Shown piece after piece: positions 26,363 to 34,575 of a DNA stretch of 64,000 nt. Both the position numbers and the translations under genes were made by a program. The notes below the pieces were generated by a model. That model was not told where the DNA came from, did no database searches, and saw nothing but the letters and a program-made list of their open reading frames with translations. Positions within the stretch are counted from its first letter, which is position 1; every line of letters begins with the position of its first letter. Where the stretch lies: positions 1-64,000 of the forward strand of contig DATKCH010000001.1 in assembly GCA_035513295.1 (NCBI GenBank). The letters run 5' to 3'. The DNA comes from DATHRK01 sp035513295. GTDB lineage: Bacteria; Gemmatimonadota; Gemmatimonadetes; Longimicrobiales; RSA9.

Positions 26363-26367
26363 GCGCC

Positions 26368-27276
26368 TCAACCCCCCAGAAGCCCCTCCAGCTCCTCCAG
26401 CGACCGCGGCCAGTCCTCCCGCAGTAGCCGCGAGAACGCCCGGTCGGCGAGCAGGCGCCCGCCCGTCTGGCATGTCGCGCAGTAGTTGGTCTCGTTGTCG
26501 GCGTACTTGATGCGCTGGATCGGCGATCCGCATCGCGGGCAGGGCTCGCCGTACTTGCCGTGCGCGGCCATGTCGGGGTGGAACGCGGTGATCTTCTCGG
26601 GGAAGGCGTCGCCGACCTCGGCGCGGAGCGTGTCCGTCCAGGCGCGCAGCGAGCTCCGCGTAGCCTCGAACAATCGCTCGGCCTCCTCCTCCGACAGGTC
26701 GCGCGACCTCTTCAGCGGAGAAAGGCGCGCTTCCAGGAGGATCTCGTCGGAGTGTGCGTTGCCGATGCCGCTCAGTATGCGCGGGTCGGTCAGCGCCCGC
26801 TTGAGCGTGCGGTTCTCCCTCGCGATCGCCTCCCGGAAGGCTGCGAGGTCCGCGTCGAGCGGCTCGACCCCGCCGCGGTCGTGCGCGGCCAGCGCCTCCT
26901 CGCCCGCTACCAGGTGCAGCGTCGCCTTCTTCTTCATGCCCGCCTCGGTGAGGAGCAGGCTGCCTTCGGGGAAGTCGAACGCGGCGAGCCCGAGCTTGCG
27001 CGGAATGGTCACGCCGGGGGCGCGCCAGCGCAGGCGGCCCGTCACCATCAGGTGGAGAACCAGGAAGTGCGCCGGCTCAGCTTCTTCCATGCAGAGGACG
27101 ACGCGCTTGCCCATGCGGCGTACGCCGGTGACCGTGCGGCCGTGGGCGGCCGACAGCGGCGGATCGTAGCTGCGCACGAGCGAAGGCGAGCGCACGCGCA
27201 CGCGCTCCAGCGGCTCGCCCGCGACGAAGCGCTCGAGCGCCTCCACGTACACCGTGATCTCGGGTAGCTCGGGCAT
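26368..27276 (-). CDS. Fpg/Nei-family DNA glycosylase-lyase
   Basis: 302 aa. It starts M-P-E-L-P-E (catalytic N-terminal Pro after Met removal), followed by the helix-two-turn-helix region L-S-G-I-G-N-A-H-S-D-E-I and a C-terminal zinc finger C-P-R-C...C-A-T-C-Q-T-G-G. The enzyme class excises oxidised bases by base-excision repair and cuts by beta/delta elimination. The finger reads N-E-T-N-Y-C where Fpg has R-x-T-F-Y-C, so the Arg that contacts the flipped-out nucleotide phosphate is replaced. The C-terminus extends about 25 residues past the finger. It belongs to a sub-branch whose substrate range I cannot predict. Confidence 0.8.
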   Translation of the reverse strand: MPELPEITVYVEALERFVAGEPLERVRVRSPSLVRSYDPPLSAAHGRTVTGVRRMGKRVVLCMEEAEPAHFLVLHLMVTGRLRWRAPGVTIPRKLGLAAFDFPEGSLLLTEAGMKKKATLHLVAGEEALAAHDRGGVEPLDADLAAFREAIARENRTLKRALTDPRILSGIGNAHSDEILLEARLSPLKRSRDLSEEEAERLFEATRSSLRAWTDTLRAEVGDAFPEKITAFHPDMAAHGKYGEPCPRCGSPIQRIKYADNETNYCATCQTGGRLLADRAFSRLLREDWPRSLEELEGLLGG

Positions 27277-27367
27277 CGACTCATCTCGTCAGCGTGTGCC
27301 GCACGTGCGACCGCGAAGGTAGCGGGGAAGCCCGGCTTGCGGCCCCGCGTGCGCCCCCGCCGGGGCC

Positions 27368-27395
27368 TTGACGCTTCGGAGGCCCCGTCTATCTT
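27368..27395 (+). promoter_or_regulatory. Candidate sigma-70 promoter for the tRNA genes
   Basis: TTGACG at 27368-27373, a 16-base spacer, then TATCTT at 27390-27395. Transcription would start about 27402, some 24 bases before the tRNA-Glu gene. There is no other gene in between. Confidence 0.55.
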
Positions 27396-27425
27396 TCAGG
27401 TCCCTTTCGCGGTCTGAAAGGGTAC

Positions 27426-27498
27426 GCCCCCATCGTCTAGAGGCCTAGGATTCGTGGTTCTCAGCCACGCGACAGGGGTTCGAATCCCCTTGGGGGTA
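27426..27498 (+). tRNA. tRNA-Glu (CTC)
   Basis: All four arms fold: acceptor GCCCCCA/TGGGGGT with G1-U72, anticodon stem CGTGG/CCACG around loop TTCTCAG, so anticodon CTC reading GAG (Glu), and T-stem AGGGG/CCCCT around TTCGAAT. The D-arm carries the usual TCTAGAGGCCTAGGA. The discriminator base is A and CCA is not encoded. Length 73. Confidence 0.95.
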
Positions 27499-27502
27499 CT
27501 GA

Positions 27503-27528
27503 GGGCCGGGTCGTGACCCGGCCCTTTT
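27503..27528 (+). terminator. Hairpin with T-run between two tRNA genes
   Basis: GGGCCGGGT at 27503-27511 pairs with ACCCGGCCC at 27516-27524 around CGTG, followed by TTTT. This is a classic intrinsic terminator shape. It lies in the 40-base gap between tRNA-Glu and tRNA-Val. The gap leaves no room for a separate promoter before tRNA-Val, so it may be a partial terminator or a processing hairpin. Confidence 0.6.
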
Positions 27529-27538
27529 CGATGGAGCA

Positions 27539-27612
<74 letters not shown>

Positions 27613-27831
27613 TCGAGTCCAGAGCGCCGACGCCCGCCGGGTCCTTATGCTCCTTTCCCCCGGCGCGATCCCGACCACCACTCACCGTGCGGCTACGCAT
27701 CCCTCCGGGGGGAGCCCCCGGCAGGGGGCTTGCGTGCGCTCGCGCCCTTCCCGGTTTATTTGCGTGCAGGATCGGAACGGCAGTTTGGTTCGTTCGCCCC
27801 TCGAAGCGAGGGGGAACCCAAGGGGGAGGGC
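27613..27831 (+). other. nhaA leader region
   Basis: 219 bp without a gene separate tRNA-Val from nhaA. A weak TTTATT (27755-27760) is the best -10 candidate. A 7-bp hairpin CCCCTCG-AAG-CGAGGGG (27797-27813) lies just before the AAGGGGGAGGG ribosome site at about 27819-27829, so it could affect ribosome access. Several families of nhaA leaders are known ion-sensing riboswitches; no fit to any consensus is claimed here. Confidence 0.35.
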
Positions 27832-29178
27832 ATGGCGCGCGACCTACCTCGACGCGACCCCGCGGCGGGGATTCTGCTCCGACCATTCCAGACATTCTTC
27901 GCTCTCGAGTCCGCGAGCGGGTTGCTGCTTCTGGCCGCCGCGGCGGTGGCCCTGGTGTGGGCGAACTCGCCCTGGGCGCCGTCGTACTTCGCCCTGTGGG
28001 AAAACCACCTGATCGTTGGGGGCGGCGGCTTCATCTTCGACAAGAGCGTGCACCACTGGATCAACGACGGGCTCATGGCCGTCTTCTTCTTCGTGGTAGG
28101 GCTGGAGATCAAGAGGGAGGTTCTGGTGGGCGAGCTGGCGTCGCCCAAGCGGGCGGCGCTGAGCGTGGCGGCGGCGCTGGGCGGGATGGCGGTCCCGGCG
28201 GCCGTCTACGCCACGCTGAACGTCGGCGGTGTGGGCGCGGCCGGGTGGGGCATCCCGATGGCCACGGACATCGCCTTCGCGCTCGGCGTGCTCGCGCTGC
28301 TCGGCAGCCGGGTTCCGCTCTCGCTGAAGGTATTCCTGACCGCCATCGCCATCGTCGACGACCTCGGAGCCGTGCTGGTGATCGCCTTCTTCTATACCGC
28401 GGAGCTCTCTTGGTCGGCGCTGGGCGTAGCTGCCGTCGTCCTGGCGGCGCTCGTGCTGGTGAATCGCCTGGGCGTCCGCAGCCCGACCCCGTACGTGCTC
28501 CTGGGGTTCGTGCTCTGGGCGGCCCTGCTCGAGTCCGGTGTGCACGCGACGCTCGCGGGGGTGCTTCTCGCCCTGACCATCCCGGCCCGGCGCCGGATCG
28601 ACGCGCCGGAGTTCCTGCGGCGGGTCCGGCTCTACGTGGCGGAGTTCGCCGAGGACGTCCCGGCCGGGCGCAGTGAGCCGACAGAGGACCAACGGGACGT
28701 CGTCCGCTCGCTCCAGGTGGTGGCCGAGCAGGTGGAGACGCCGCTGATACGCCTGGAGCACGCCCTGCACCCGTGGGTGGCGTTCTTCATCATGCCGGTC
28801 TTCGCCCTGGCCAACGCGGGCGTATCCATCGGCGGCGACGTTGCCGGAGTGCTCGGGAGTCCCGTCACGCTGGGAATCATCCTCGGCCTGTTCCTGGGGA
28901 AGCAGATCGGCATCCTGGCCTTCTCCTGGGTGGCCGTACGGATGGGCCTCGCGGCGCTGCCCGCGGCCGTGGGCTGGCGGCAGGTCTGGGGCGTCAGTCT
29001 GCTCTGCGGGATCGGATTCACGATGTCGCTGTTCATAGCGGGTCTAGCGTTCGCGCAGTCGCACCTGCTGGACGCGGCGAAGATCGGGATCCTCGCGGCG
29101 TCGCTGATCGCCGGGGTGGCCGGCGCCCTGGTACTGGCCCGGAGCGGGCGTCCGGCCTCGCCTGGAAGCCCCGCATGA
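27832..29178 (+). CDS. nhaA: NhaA Na+/H+ antiporter
   Basis: 448 aa, ATG with a strong GGGGGAGGG site. Classic NhaA features: N-terminal S-G-L-L-L-L-A-A, then H-H-W-I-N-D-G-L-M-A-V-F-F-F-V-V-G-L-E-I-K-R-E, the double-Asp sodium site I-V-D-D-L-G-A, A-L-H-P-W-V-A-F-F-I-M-P-V-F-A-L-A-N-A-G-V and G-I-G-F-T-M-S-L-F-I. It exchanges one Na+ for two H+ in the inner membrane and handles salt and alkali stress. Its stop overlaps the next antiporter gene (ATGA). Confidence 0.95.
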   Translation: MARDLPRRDPAAGILLRPFQTFFALESASGLLLLAAAAVALVWANSPWAPSYFALWENHLIVGGGGFIFDKSVHHWINDGLMAVFFFVVGLEIKREVLVGELASPKRAALSVAAALGGMAVPAAVYATLNVGGVGAAGWGIPMATDIAFALGVLALLGSRVPLSLKVFLTAIAIVDDLGAVLVIAFFYTAELSWSALGVAAVVLAALVLVNRLGVRSPTPYVLLGFVLWAALLESGVHATLAGVLLALTIPARRRIDAPEFLRRVRLYVAEFAEDVPAGRSEPTEDQRDVVRSLQVVAEQVETPLIRLEHALHPWVAFFIMPVFALANAGVSIGGDVAGVLGSPVTLGIILGLFLGKQIGILAFSWVAVRMGLAALPAAVGWRQVWGVSLLCGIGFTMSLFIAGLAFAQSHLLDAAKIGILAASLIAGVAGALVLARSGRPASPGSPA

Positions 29179-30413
29179 GCGCCACGCTGATCGTCGTGCT
29201 GGTGGTCATCGGCGCGTACCTGGCGGCGCACGTCGCGTTCGAGTGGCTGGCGCGCCGATTCATGGTGGTCTCGGGGGCCGAATACCTGCTGCTGGGCGTC
29301 CTTCTGGGACCCGAGGTGACCGGGCTGATCAGCCCGCGTACGGTGGGGGGCTTCGCGCCCCTGATGATGCTCGCCCTGGGCTGGATCGGGGCGGTCATCG
29401 GGGCGCAGTTCTTCATACCCGCGCTGGTCCGCATTCGTGGCATGCTTTTCCAGGTCGCGTTCACCGAGGCCGTGCTCTCGTTGGTCCTCGTATCGACGAT
29501 CATGGGGGCGATTCTTCTGTGGTTGTTTCCCCTGACGCCGGGGGCCGCGGTGGTGCCGGCGGTGGCGTTGGGGGCGATCGCGACGGCGTCGGCGCCCTCG
29601 GGGATCGCAGTCGTCTCGCAGAGCCTGGGTCGGCGCGGTCGGGTGGTGCAGCAGCTCGAGGTGGCCACGGCCGTGGACGCGGCGGTGGCGATCGTCGCGT
29701 TCGGTCTGCTGCTCAGCATCGTCCACGTGACTCCGGACGTGGTGCCCCGGGCCCCGACGGCCACCGAGTGGGCGGTGATCGGTGTCGGGATCGGCGTGGT
29801 GGGCGGCGCGCTTTTCCACCTGTTCCTGTGGGGCGAGCGGCAAATCGACCGCCTGTTCATAGCCCTGGCCGGCGCCATCATCCTGGCGAGCGGCGCGGCG
29901 GCGTACCTGGGGCTTTCCCCGCTCCTGCCGACGATGCTCATCGGGGCGATCCTGGTGAACACGTCGAGCAATCGTGGGGAGATCAAGGAGGTCCTCGGTC
30001 GGGTGGAGCGGCCGCTGTACTTCGTGCTCCTGATCTTCGCGGGCGCGGCGTGGCAACCGGAGGTGGCCGGGTGGGTCCTGCCCGTGCTGTTGTTCCTGGT
30101 GGTGCGTCTGCTCACCAAGCTCAGCGCCGCGTGGGTGGCCGCGGCGGCGTGCGGCGCGCTGGGCGAACTCGGCGCGGGTTGGGGCCGAGCGCTGCTGGGG
30201 CAGGGCGGACTCGCCGTCGCAATCGCGCTGAACTATCGGCTTCACGAGGATGCACTCTACGCCGACATCGTATTCACCGCCGGGCTCCTCTCGGTCCTCC
30301 TGACGGACCTTCTCTCCGCCCGCGCGGCCGGCGCTGTCCTGCTACCGCGGCTCCGTCGCAACCCACCCGTGACGAGCACGGGCTTGTCCTCCCTGGAAGG
30401 GGAGGGGGACTGA
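29175..30413 (+). CDS. Cation:proton antiporter, CPA type, first of two
   Basis: 412 aa, about 12 TM helices. It has the Na+/H+-exchanger (PF00999-like) look: G-A-E-Y-L-L-L-G-V-L-L-G-P, and S-A-P-S-G-I-A-V-V-S-Q-S-L-G-R-R-G followed by A-V-D-A-A-V-A, a CPA discontinuous-helix region. The ion specificity is unknown. It is translated in the same operon as nhaA and the next antiporter, with a 4-base overlap to nhaA. Confidence 0.72.
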   Translation: MSATLIVVLVVIGAYLAAHVAFEWLARRFMVVSGAEYLLLGVLLGPEVTGLISPRTVGGFAPLMMLALGWIGAVIGAQFFIPALVRIRGMLFQVAFTEAVLSLVLVSTIMGAILLWLFPLTPGAAVVPAVALGAIATASAPSGIAVVSQSLGRRGRVVQQLEVATAVDAAVAIVAFGLLLSIVHVTPDVVPRAPTATEWAVIGVGIGVVGGALFHLFLWGERQIDRLFIALAGAIILASGAAAYLGLSPLLPTMLIGAILVNTSSNRGEIKEVLGRVERPLYFVLLIFAGAAWQPEVAGWVLPVLLFLVVRLLTKLSAAWVAAAACGALGELGAGWGRALLGQGGLAVAIALNYRLHEDALYADIVFTAGLLSVLLTDLLSARAAGAVLLPRLRRNPPVTSTGLSSLEGEGD

Positions 30414-30414
30414 A

Positions 30415-31689
30415 GTGCGACGTCTCCTCATCCTGGGCCTCCTCTTTGGCGGGATGGTCCTCATCCTCCCCCTGGCCTCGGGAGGCCAGGGCAGCCGCAC
30501 CCTCCTCACGTTCGGCTTCCTCATCCTCGCCGCTTACACGGTGGGCGAGATCGCGGCCTCGTTGGGCCTCCCCAAGATCGTGGGCTACCTCGTGGCCGGC
30601 GTCCTCTTCGGCCCCTCCGTGCTGGCTACGGTCAGGCCGGAGGGCGTCGCCCGTCTCGCGCCCGTCAGCGACCTCGCGATCGCGCTGATCGCGTTCCTCG
30701 CGGGCGCCGAGCTGAAATGGGACGAGGTGAGGGAGCGCGGCGTGCTGCTGCTTCGGATCATGACCGCGGAGCTGGCGATCACGTTCATCGCGCTGGCCGC
30801 CACCGTCTGGTTCCTCCAGGACGCGCTGCCGTTTCTCCGGGACGCCCCGCCGGCGAGCGTCGCCGCCGCGGCCATCCTGTTCGCCGCCATCGCCATAGTC
30901 CACTCGCCGGCGGTGACCATGGCGCTGCTCACCGAGACCGGTGCCCGAGGTCCCGTGGCCAAGACCACGTTGGGCGTGGTCCTCCTCGCGGACGTGGCCG
31001 TGGTCCTGTTCTTCAGCGCGGCCATGGCCGTCGCGCGGGCGATCGCACCCCCGGAGGGCGTGGTCGCCACCGCGTCGGTCGGCCTCATCATCTGGGAGAT
31101 CCTCGGTGCACTGGTCGTGGGGGGGCTGCTCGGGGTGGCCGTCGCGGCCTACCTTCGCTTCGTGGGCCGCGAGCTGCTGCTGTTCGCCGTCCTCGTCGCC
31201 TTCTTCGGGTTGGAGATCGCCCGTCTCGCCCATGTAGAGGTGCTCCTCACCCTCCTCATGGCCGGATTCATCACCGAGAACGTCTCCCCGCACGGCGACG
31301 ACCTGCGCGAGGCCCTGGAGCGGTCCGCAGCGCCCATCTTCGTCGTGTTCTTCGCGCTCTCCGGCGCGAAGATCCACCTGCCCGACATCATCCCCCTTCT
31401 CCCGCTCGTGGTGCCGATCGCCGCCGTGCGAGCCGGCGCCATCTGGGCGGGCACGCGCCTGGGCGCCCGGTGGGGCGGCGCCGAGCCCGCCGAGCGCCGC
31501 CTGGTGTGGATGGGGCTGGTATCCCAGGCGGGCGTCGCCATCGGCCTCGCTGCGATCGTAGCCGAGGCGTACGGCGCTCTCGGGGAGCAGATTCGGAATC
31601 TGCTGCTCGCCCTGATCGCCGTGAACGAGACCATCGGCCCGATCCTGTTCCGCCGCGCCCTCGCCCGCGGCGGCGAGGCCGAAGCCTGA
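30415..31689 (+). CDS. Cation:proton antiporter, CPA2/KefB type
   Basis: 424 aa, GTG start 1 base after the previous stop. About 12-13 TM segments, with the CPA2 pattern V-G-Y-L-V-A-G-V-L-F-G-P and V-L-L-A-D-V-A-V-V, and a late L-V-S-Q-A-G-V-A-I-G-L-A. No C-terminal TrkA/KTN domain, so it is not a Kef potassium-glutathione channel. It probably exchanges Na+ or K+ for H+. It ends 138 bases before the metal ATPase start. Confidence 0.75.
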   Translation: MRRLLILGLLFGGMVLILPLASGGQGSRTLLTFGFLILAAYTVGEIAASLGLPKIVGYLVAGVLFGPSVLATVRPEGVARLAPVSDLAIALIAFLAGAELKWDEVRERGVLLLRIMTAELAITFIALAATVWFLQDALPFLRDAPPASVAAAAILFAAIAIVHSPAVTMALLTETGARGPVAKTTLGVVLLADVAVVLFFSAAMAVARAIAPPEGVVATASVGLIIWEILGALVVGGLLGVAVAAYLRFVGRELLLFAVLVAFFGLEIARLAHVEVLLTLLMAGFITENVSPHGDDLREALERSAAPIFVVFFALSGAKIHLPDIIPLLPLVVPIAAVRAGAIWAGTRLGARWGGAEPAERRLVWMGLVSQAGVAIGLAAIVAEAYGALGEQIRNLLLALIAVNETIGPILFRRALARGGEAEA

Positions 31690-31827
31690 AGGCGCCGCGG
31701 GCGCGGAACGGGCGCGTGACGACGATCCCTTGGCTATATTCGGCGTTCGGGAAAGACTCCACGGTGCCCCGCCGAGCCTCCGAGGTCGATGCCGCTCTCG
31801 GATCCGAAGCGCGGCGGAGGGATGTTC

Positions 31828-33738
31828 ATGACCCGCCTCCGACTCGAAGCAGCCTCCGTCGTGCTCGCGTTCGCCGGCATGATCGGGGGGCTCATCGCCG
31901 AGCGAGCGGGCGCCGAGGGAGTCGGCGTGGCGGCGTACGCCGTGGCCTACGCCGCCGGCGGCTGGGCGGGCGCCCGCGGGGCTTTCCGGACGCTGGTTCG
32001 CGGCCACGTCCACATCGACCTCCTGATGATCCTGGCCGCGCTGGGCGCGCTGGTCATCGGAGCGCCCTTCGAGGGGGCCATGCTGCTGTTCCTGTTCTCC
32101 CTCTCCAACGTCCTCCAGACCATCGCGATCGGGCGTTCCCGCAAGGCCATCGAGGCGCTGATGGAACTGCGCCCGGAAACCGCGCGCGTGCGGCGCGGGG
32201 AGGAGTGGGTGCCGATCCCGGTGGAGTCGGCGGTCGTCGGCGACGTGTTCCTGGTCACCCCGGGGGACCGGCTACCGCTGGACGGGGACGTGCTGCGGGG
32301 CGCCGGCGAAGTGGACGAGGCGTCGCTGACCGGAGAGTCCATCCCGGTGGACAAGATGCCGGGCGACATGGTCTTCGGAGGCACCATCAACGGCAGCGGG
32401 GCCCTCGAGGTGCGCGTGACCCGACTCGCCGGCGAGAGCGCCATCGCGCGCCTGATCCGACTCGTGGAGGAAGCGCAGGGCCAGAAGGCCGAGACGCAGC
32501 GTATCATCGACCGCTACGAGGAGCCGTACGCGCTCGGCGTGATCGCGCTCACCGTCGCCGCGGTCGTCGTGCCGACGCTGCTATTCGGCGCCGAGTTCCG
32601 GCCGTCCTTCTACCGCGCGATGACGCTGATGGTGGCGGCGAGCCCGTGCGCGCTGGTGATCTCCACGCCCGCCGCCGTGCTCAGCGCCATCGCGGCCGCG
32701 GCGCGCTTCGGCGTGCTCTTCAAGGGGGGCGTGTTCGTGGAGGCGATGGGCGCGGTGCGCGCGATCGCGTTCGACAAGACGGGCACCCTCACGCTCGGCC
32801 GGTCCCGCCTGACCGACATCGTCTCCCTGCGGGACGACCTGGATGAACGGCGCCTGCTGACGCTGGCGGCCGCCGTCCAGACCCACAGCGAGCACCACCT
32901 CGGGGACGCTACGCTGCGCGCGGCGCGTGAGGCGGGCGTGGAGATCCCCCCCGTGTGGGACTTCGAGGCGACGGCGGGACGGGGCGTGGCCGGGACCGTC
33001 GACGGTGCGCGCATCCTCGTCGGCAACGCGCGCCTGTTCGAGAACCGCAACGGCGGCTCACCGCCCTCGAGCCCATGGGCCCGCGCGGAATCGGGCGCCC
33101 ACGGCTTCCGGGAGCGCGGGCGCACGTCGGTGATCGTCGCGGGTGAGGACGGCCAGGGATCGACGGTGCCGCTCGGGATCATGGCGTTCGCCGACGAGGT
33201 CCGGCCGGCGGCAGCCCGCGTGATCACGGCTCTGCGCGATCTCGGCGTGGAGCACATGGCCATGATCACCGGCGACAATCGCGTGGTCGCCGACGCGGTG
33301 GCCCGGAGCGTGGGCCTGGAGGAGTCGCACGCCGAAATCCTGCCGGAGCGGAAGGTGGAGCTGGTGCGCGAGCTGCGGGAGCGGTTCGGCAGCGTGGCCT
33401 ACGTCGGCGACGGCGTGAACGACGCCCCCGCGCTGGCCGCCGCGAACGTTGGCATCGCGATGGGGGGGGCTGGCACCGACGTGGCCCTGGAGACAGCGGA
33501 CGTGGTGCTCATGGCCGACGACCTCAACAAGCTCGCCTTCGCGGTGGCCCTCGGCCGGCGGACCAGGCGGGTGCTGATCGCCAACCTGACGTTCGCGCTC
33601 GGCATCATCGTGGTGATGATCGGCTTCATCCTGACCGTCGGGTTGCCCTTGCCGCTGGCCGTGGTGGGACACGAAGGCAGTACGGTCCTGGTGTCACTGA
33701 ACGGTCTCAGACTGCTGGGTACGCGGCCGGAGTCCTGA
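31828..33738 (+). CDS. P1B-4-type heavy-metal ATPase (Co/Zn/Fe-like efflux)
   Basis: 636 aa from the ATG at 31828, chosen because GGAGGG lies 6 bases upstream; an in-frame ATG 6 bases earlier (31822) is possible. Motifs: TGES 168-171, S-P-C 272-274 in the transport helix, phosphorylated D316-K-T-G-T, G-D-G-V-N-D-A-P and H-E-G-S-T 615-619 in the last helix. SPC with HEGST is the P1B-4 signature (CoaT/CtpD-like). It lacks an N-terminal metal-binding domain, as do most P1B-4 pumps. The ATP-binding-domain His-Pro motif reads S-E-H-H-L-G. It exports divalent metals such as Co2+, Zn2+ or Fe2+; which one is unknown. Confidence 0.82.
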   Translation: MTRLRLEAASVVLAFAGMIGGLIAERAGAEGVGVAAYAVAYAAGGWAGARGAFRTLVRGHVHIDLLMILAALGALVIGAPFEGAMLLFLFSLSNVLQTIAIGRSRKAIEALMELRPETARVRRGEEWVPIPVESAVVGDVFLVTPGDRLPLDGDVLRGAGEVDEASLTGESIPVDKMPGDMVFGGTINGSGALEVRVTRLAGESAIARLIRLVEEAQGQKAETQRIIDRYEEPYALGVIALTVAAVVVPTLLFGAEFRPSFYRAMTLMVAASPCALVISTPAAVLSAIAAAARFGVLFKGGVFVEAMGAVRAIAFDKTGTLTLGRSRLTDIVSLRDDLDERRLLTLAAAVQTHSEHHLGDATLRAAREAGVEIPPVWDFEATAGRGVAGTVDGARILVGNARLFENRNGGSPPSSPWARAESGAHGFRERGRTSVIVAGEDGQGSTVPLGIMAFADEVRPAAARVITALRDLGVEHMAMITGDNRVVADAVARSVGLEESHAEILPERKVELVRELRERFGSVAYVGDGVNDAPALAAANVGIAMGGAGTDVALETADVVLMADDLNKLAFAVALGRRTRRVLIANLTFALGIIVVMIGFILTVGLPLPLAVVGHEGSTVLVSLNGLRLLGTRPES

Positions 33739-33809
33739 GCGCACCGAAGGGCGCCCTCGGACGCGCCGCGCGGCGAGCGGGACGCCCTCTCGACGCCCCG
33801 CTCACCGGT

Positions 33810-34304
33810 TCAGGGCGCGCCGACCCCTCCCGTCCGGCGTGCGCCCTTCCGCTTCAACTCCCGCAGTGGAGACCCGGCGTCCACCGAGGCCTCCACTGCC
33901 CCCGGCCCGGCGCGCTCCGCCGCGAGCTCCTCGGCGTGCTCCACGTTGCGCCGGACCGAGGCCCCGGACAGGGCGCCCTCCCCCGCCGTATCCGGGTCCA
34001 TCAGCGTCGCGCTCAGGGCGCGGAAGTCCTGCGTGATGCCGACCTCGTCGTGTCGGGGCGCGTAGGCCTGCAGCGTGCCCACGAACGCGACCGTCAGGAT
34101 CACCGCGAACGCCGTCGCGGGCGTCCGGAACCGCAAGCTGATCCACTCGATCGTCGCGCCGAACGCGAACCCCGCGGCGGCCGCGGCGCCCACCTGCGGA
34201 CCCGGAACCCCGAAGTGCCAGGCCGAAGCGCCGGCGCCGGCGCCGAACACGAGTCCCGTGATCGTGCCGAATCGTAGCCAATCCATGACCGCGTTGCGTC
34301 GCAT
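33810..34304 (-). CDS. Small membrane protein; paralogue of 10717-11394
   Basis: 164 aa, GGGAG before the ATG at 34304. The N-terminal membrane region (about 10-80) repeats the pattern of the gene at 10717 (T-I-T-G-L-V-F-G, W-x-F-G-V-P, G-A-T-I-E-W-I-S-L-R). The C-terminus is a charged, helical region with a G-V-R-R-N-V-E-H-A-E-E-L-A-A-E-R motif, unlike the beta-rich tail of its paralogue. No known family. It converges with the metal ATPase. Confidence 0.6.
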   Translation of the reverse strand: MRRNAVMDWLRFGTITGLVFGAGAGASAWHFGVPGPQVGAAAAAGFAFGATIEWISLRFRTPATAFAVILTVAFVGTLQAYAPRHDEVGITQDFRALSATLMDPDTAGEGALSGASVRRNVEHAEELAAERAGPGAVEASVDAGSPLRELKRKGARRTGGVGAP

Positions 34305-34443
34305 TTCGTGTATCTCCCGCCGAAGAGCGGTGGGGTGATTTCGCTCGTCGGTTGCCGGGATGTAGAGCCAGAGACGTGCCGCACTCGCCGGATACGGCTC
34401 AGATGTCCGTAATCGATGTTATTCAAGGGAGATAGGAGACTTT

Positions 34444-34457
34444 CCACAGTACTGTGG
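34444..34457. promoter_or_regulatory. 14-bp perfect palindrome CCACAGTACTGTGG
   Basis: The palindrome lies 140 bases before the start of the small membrane protein gene (minus strand) and 119 bases downstream of the broken gene. Around it the sequence reads TTT...AAA with one missing C, so the wider symmetry is almost 20 bp. An operator is the simplest idea; nothing ties it to a regulator. The other 270 bases of this intergenic stretch show no gene. Confidence 0.4.
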
Positions 34458-34575
34458 GAAACCCGGGGCGGGGCGCAGGCGCCGGCGGAAGGCGTGGGGC
34501 GCTTGCACTTTGCGATACGCTGCTTCGCACCGCGCCGCGCGAGGGCGCCACAATCGACCGTCCAGGACCGCGCTC

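Noticed and set aside
33739..33809. AGGGCGCCCT palindrome between convergent genes
   Set aside because: Too short and GC-rich to separate from background; no T-run.
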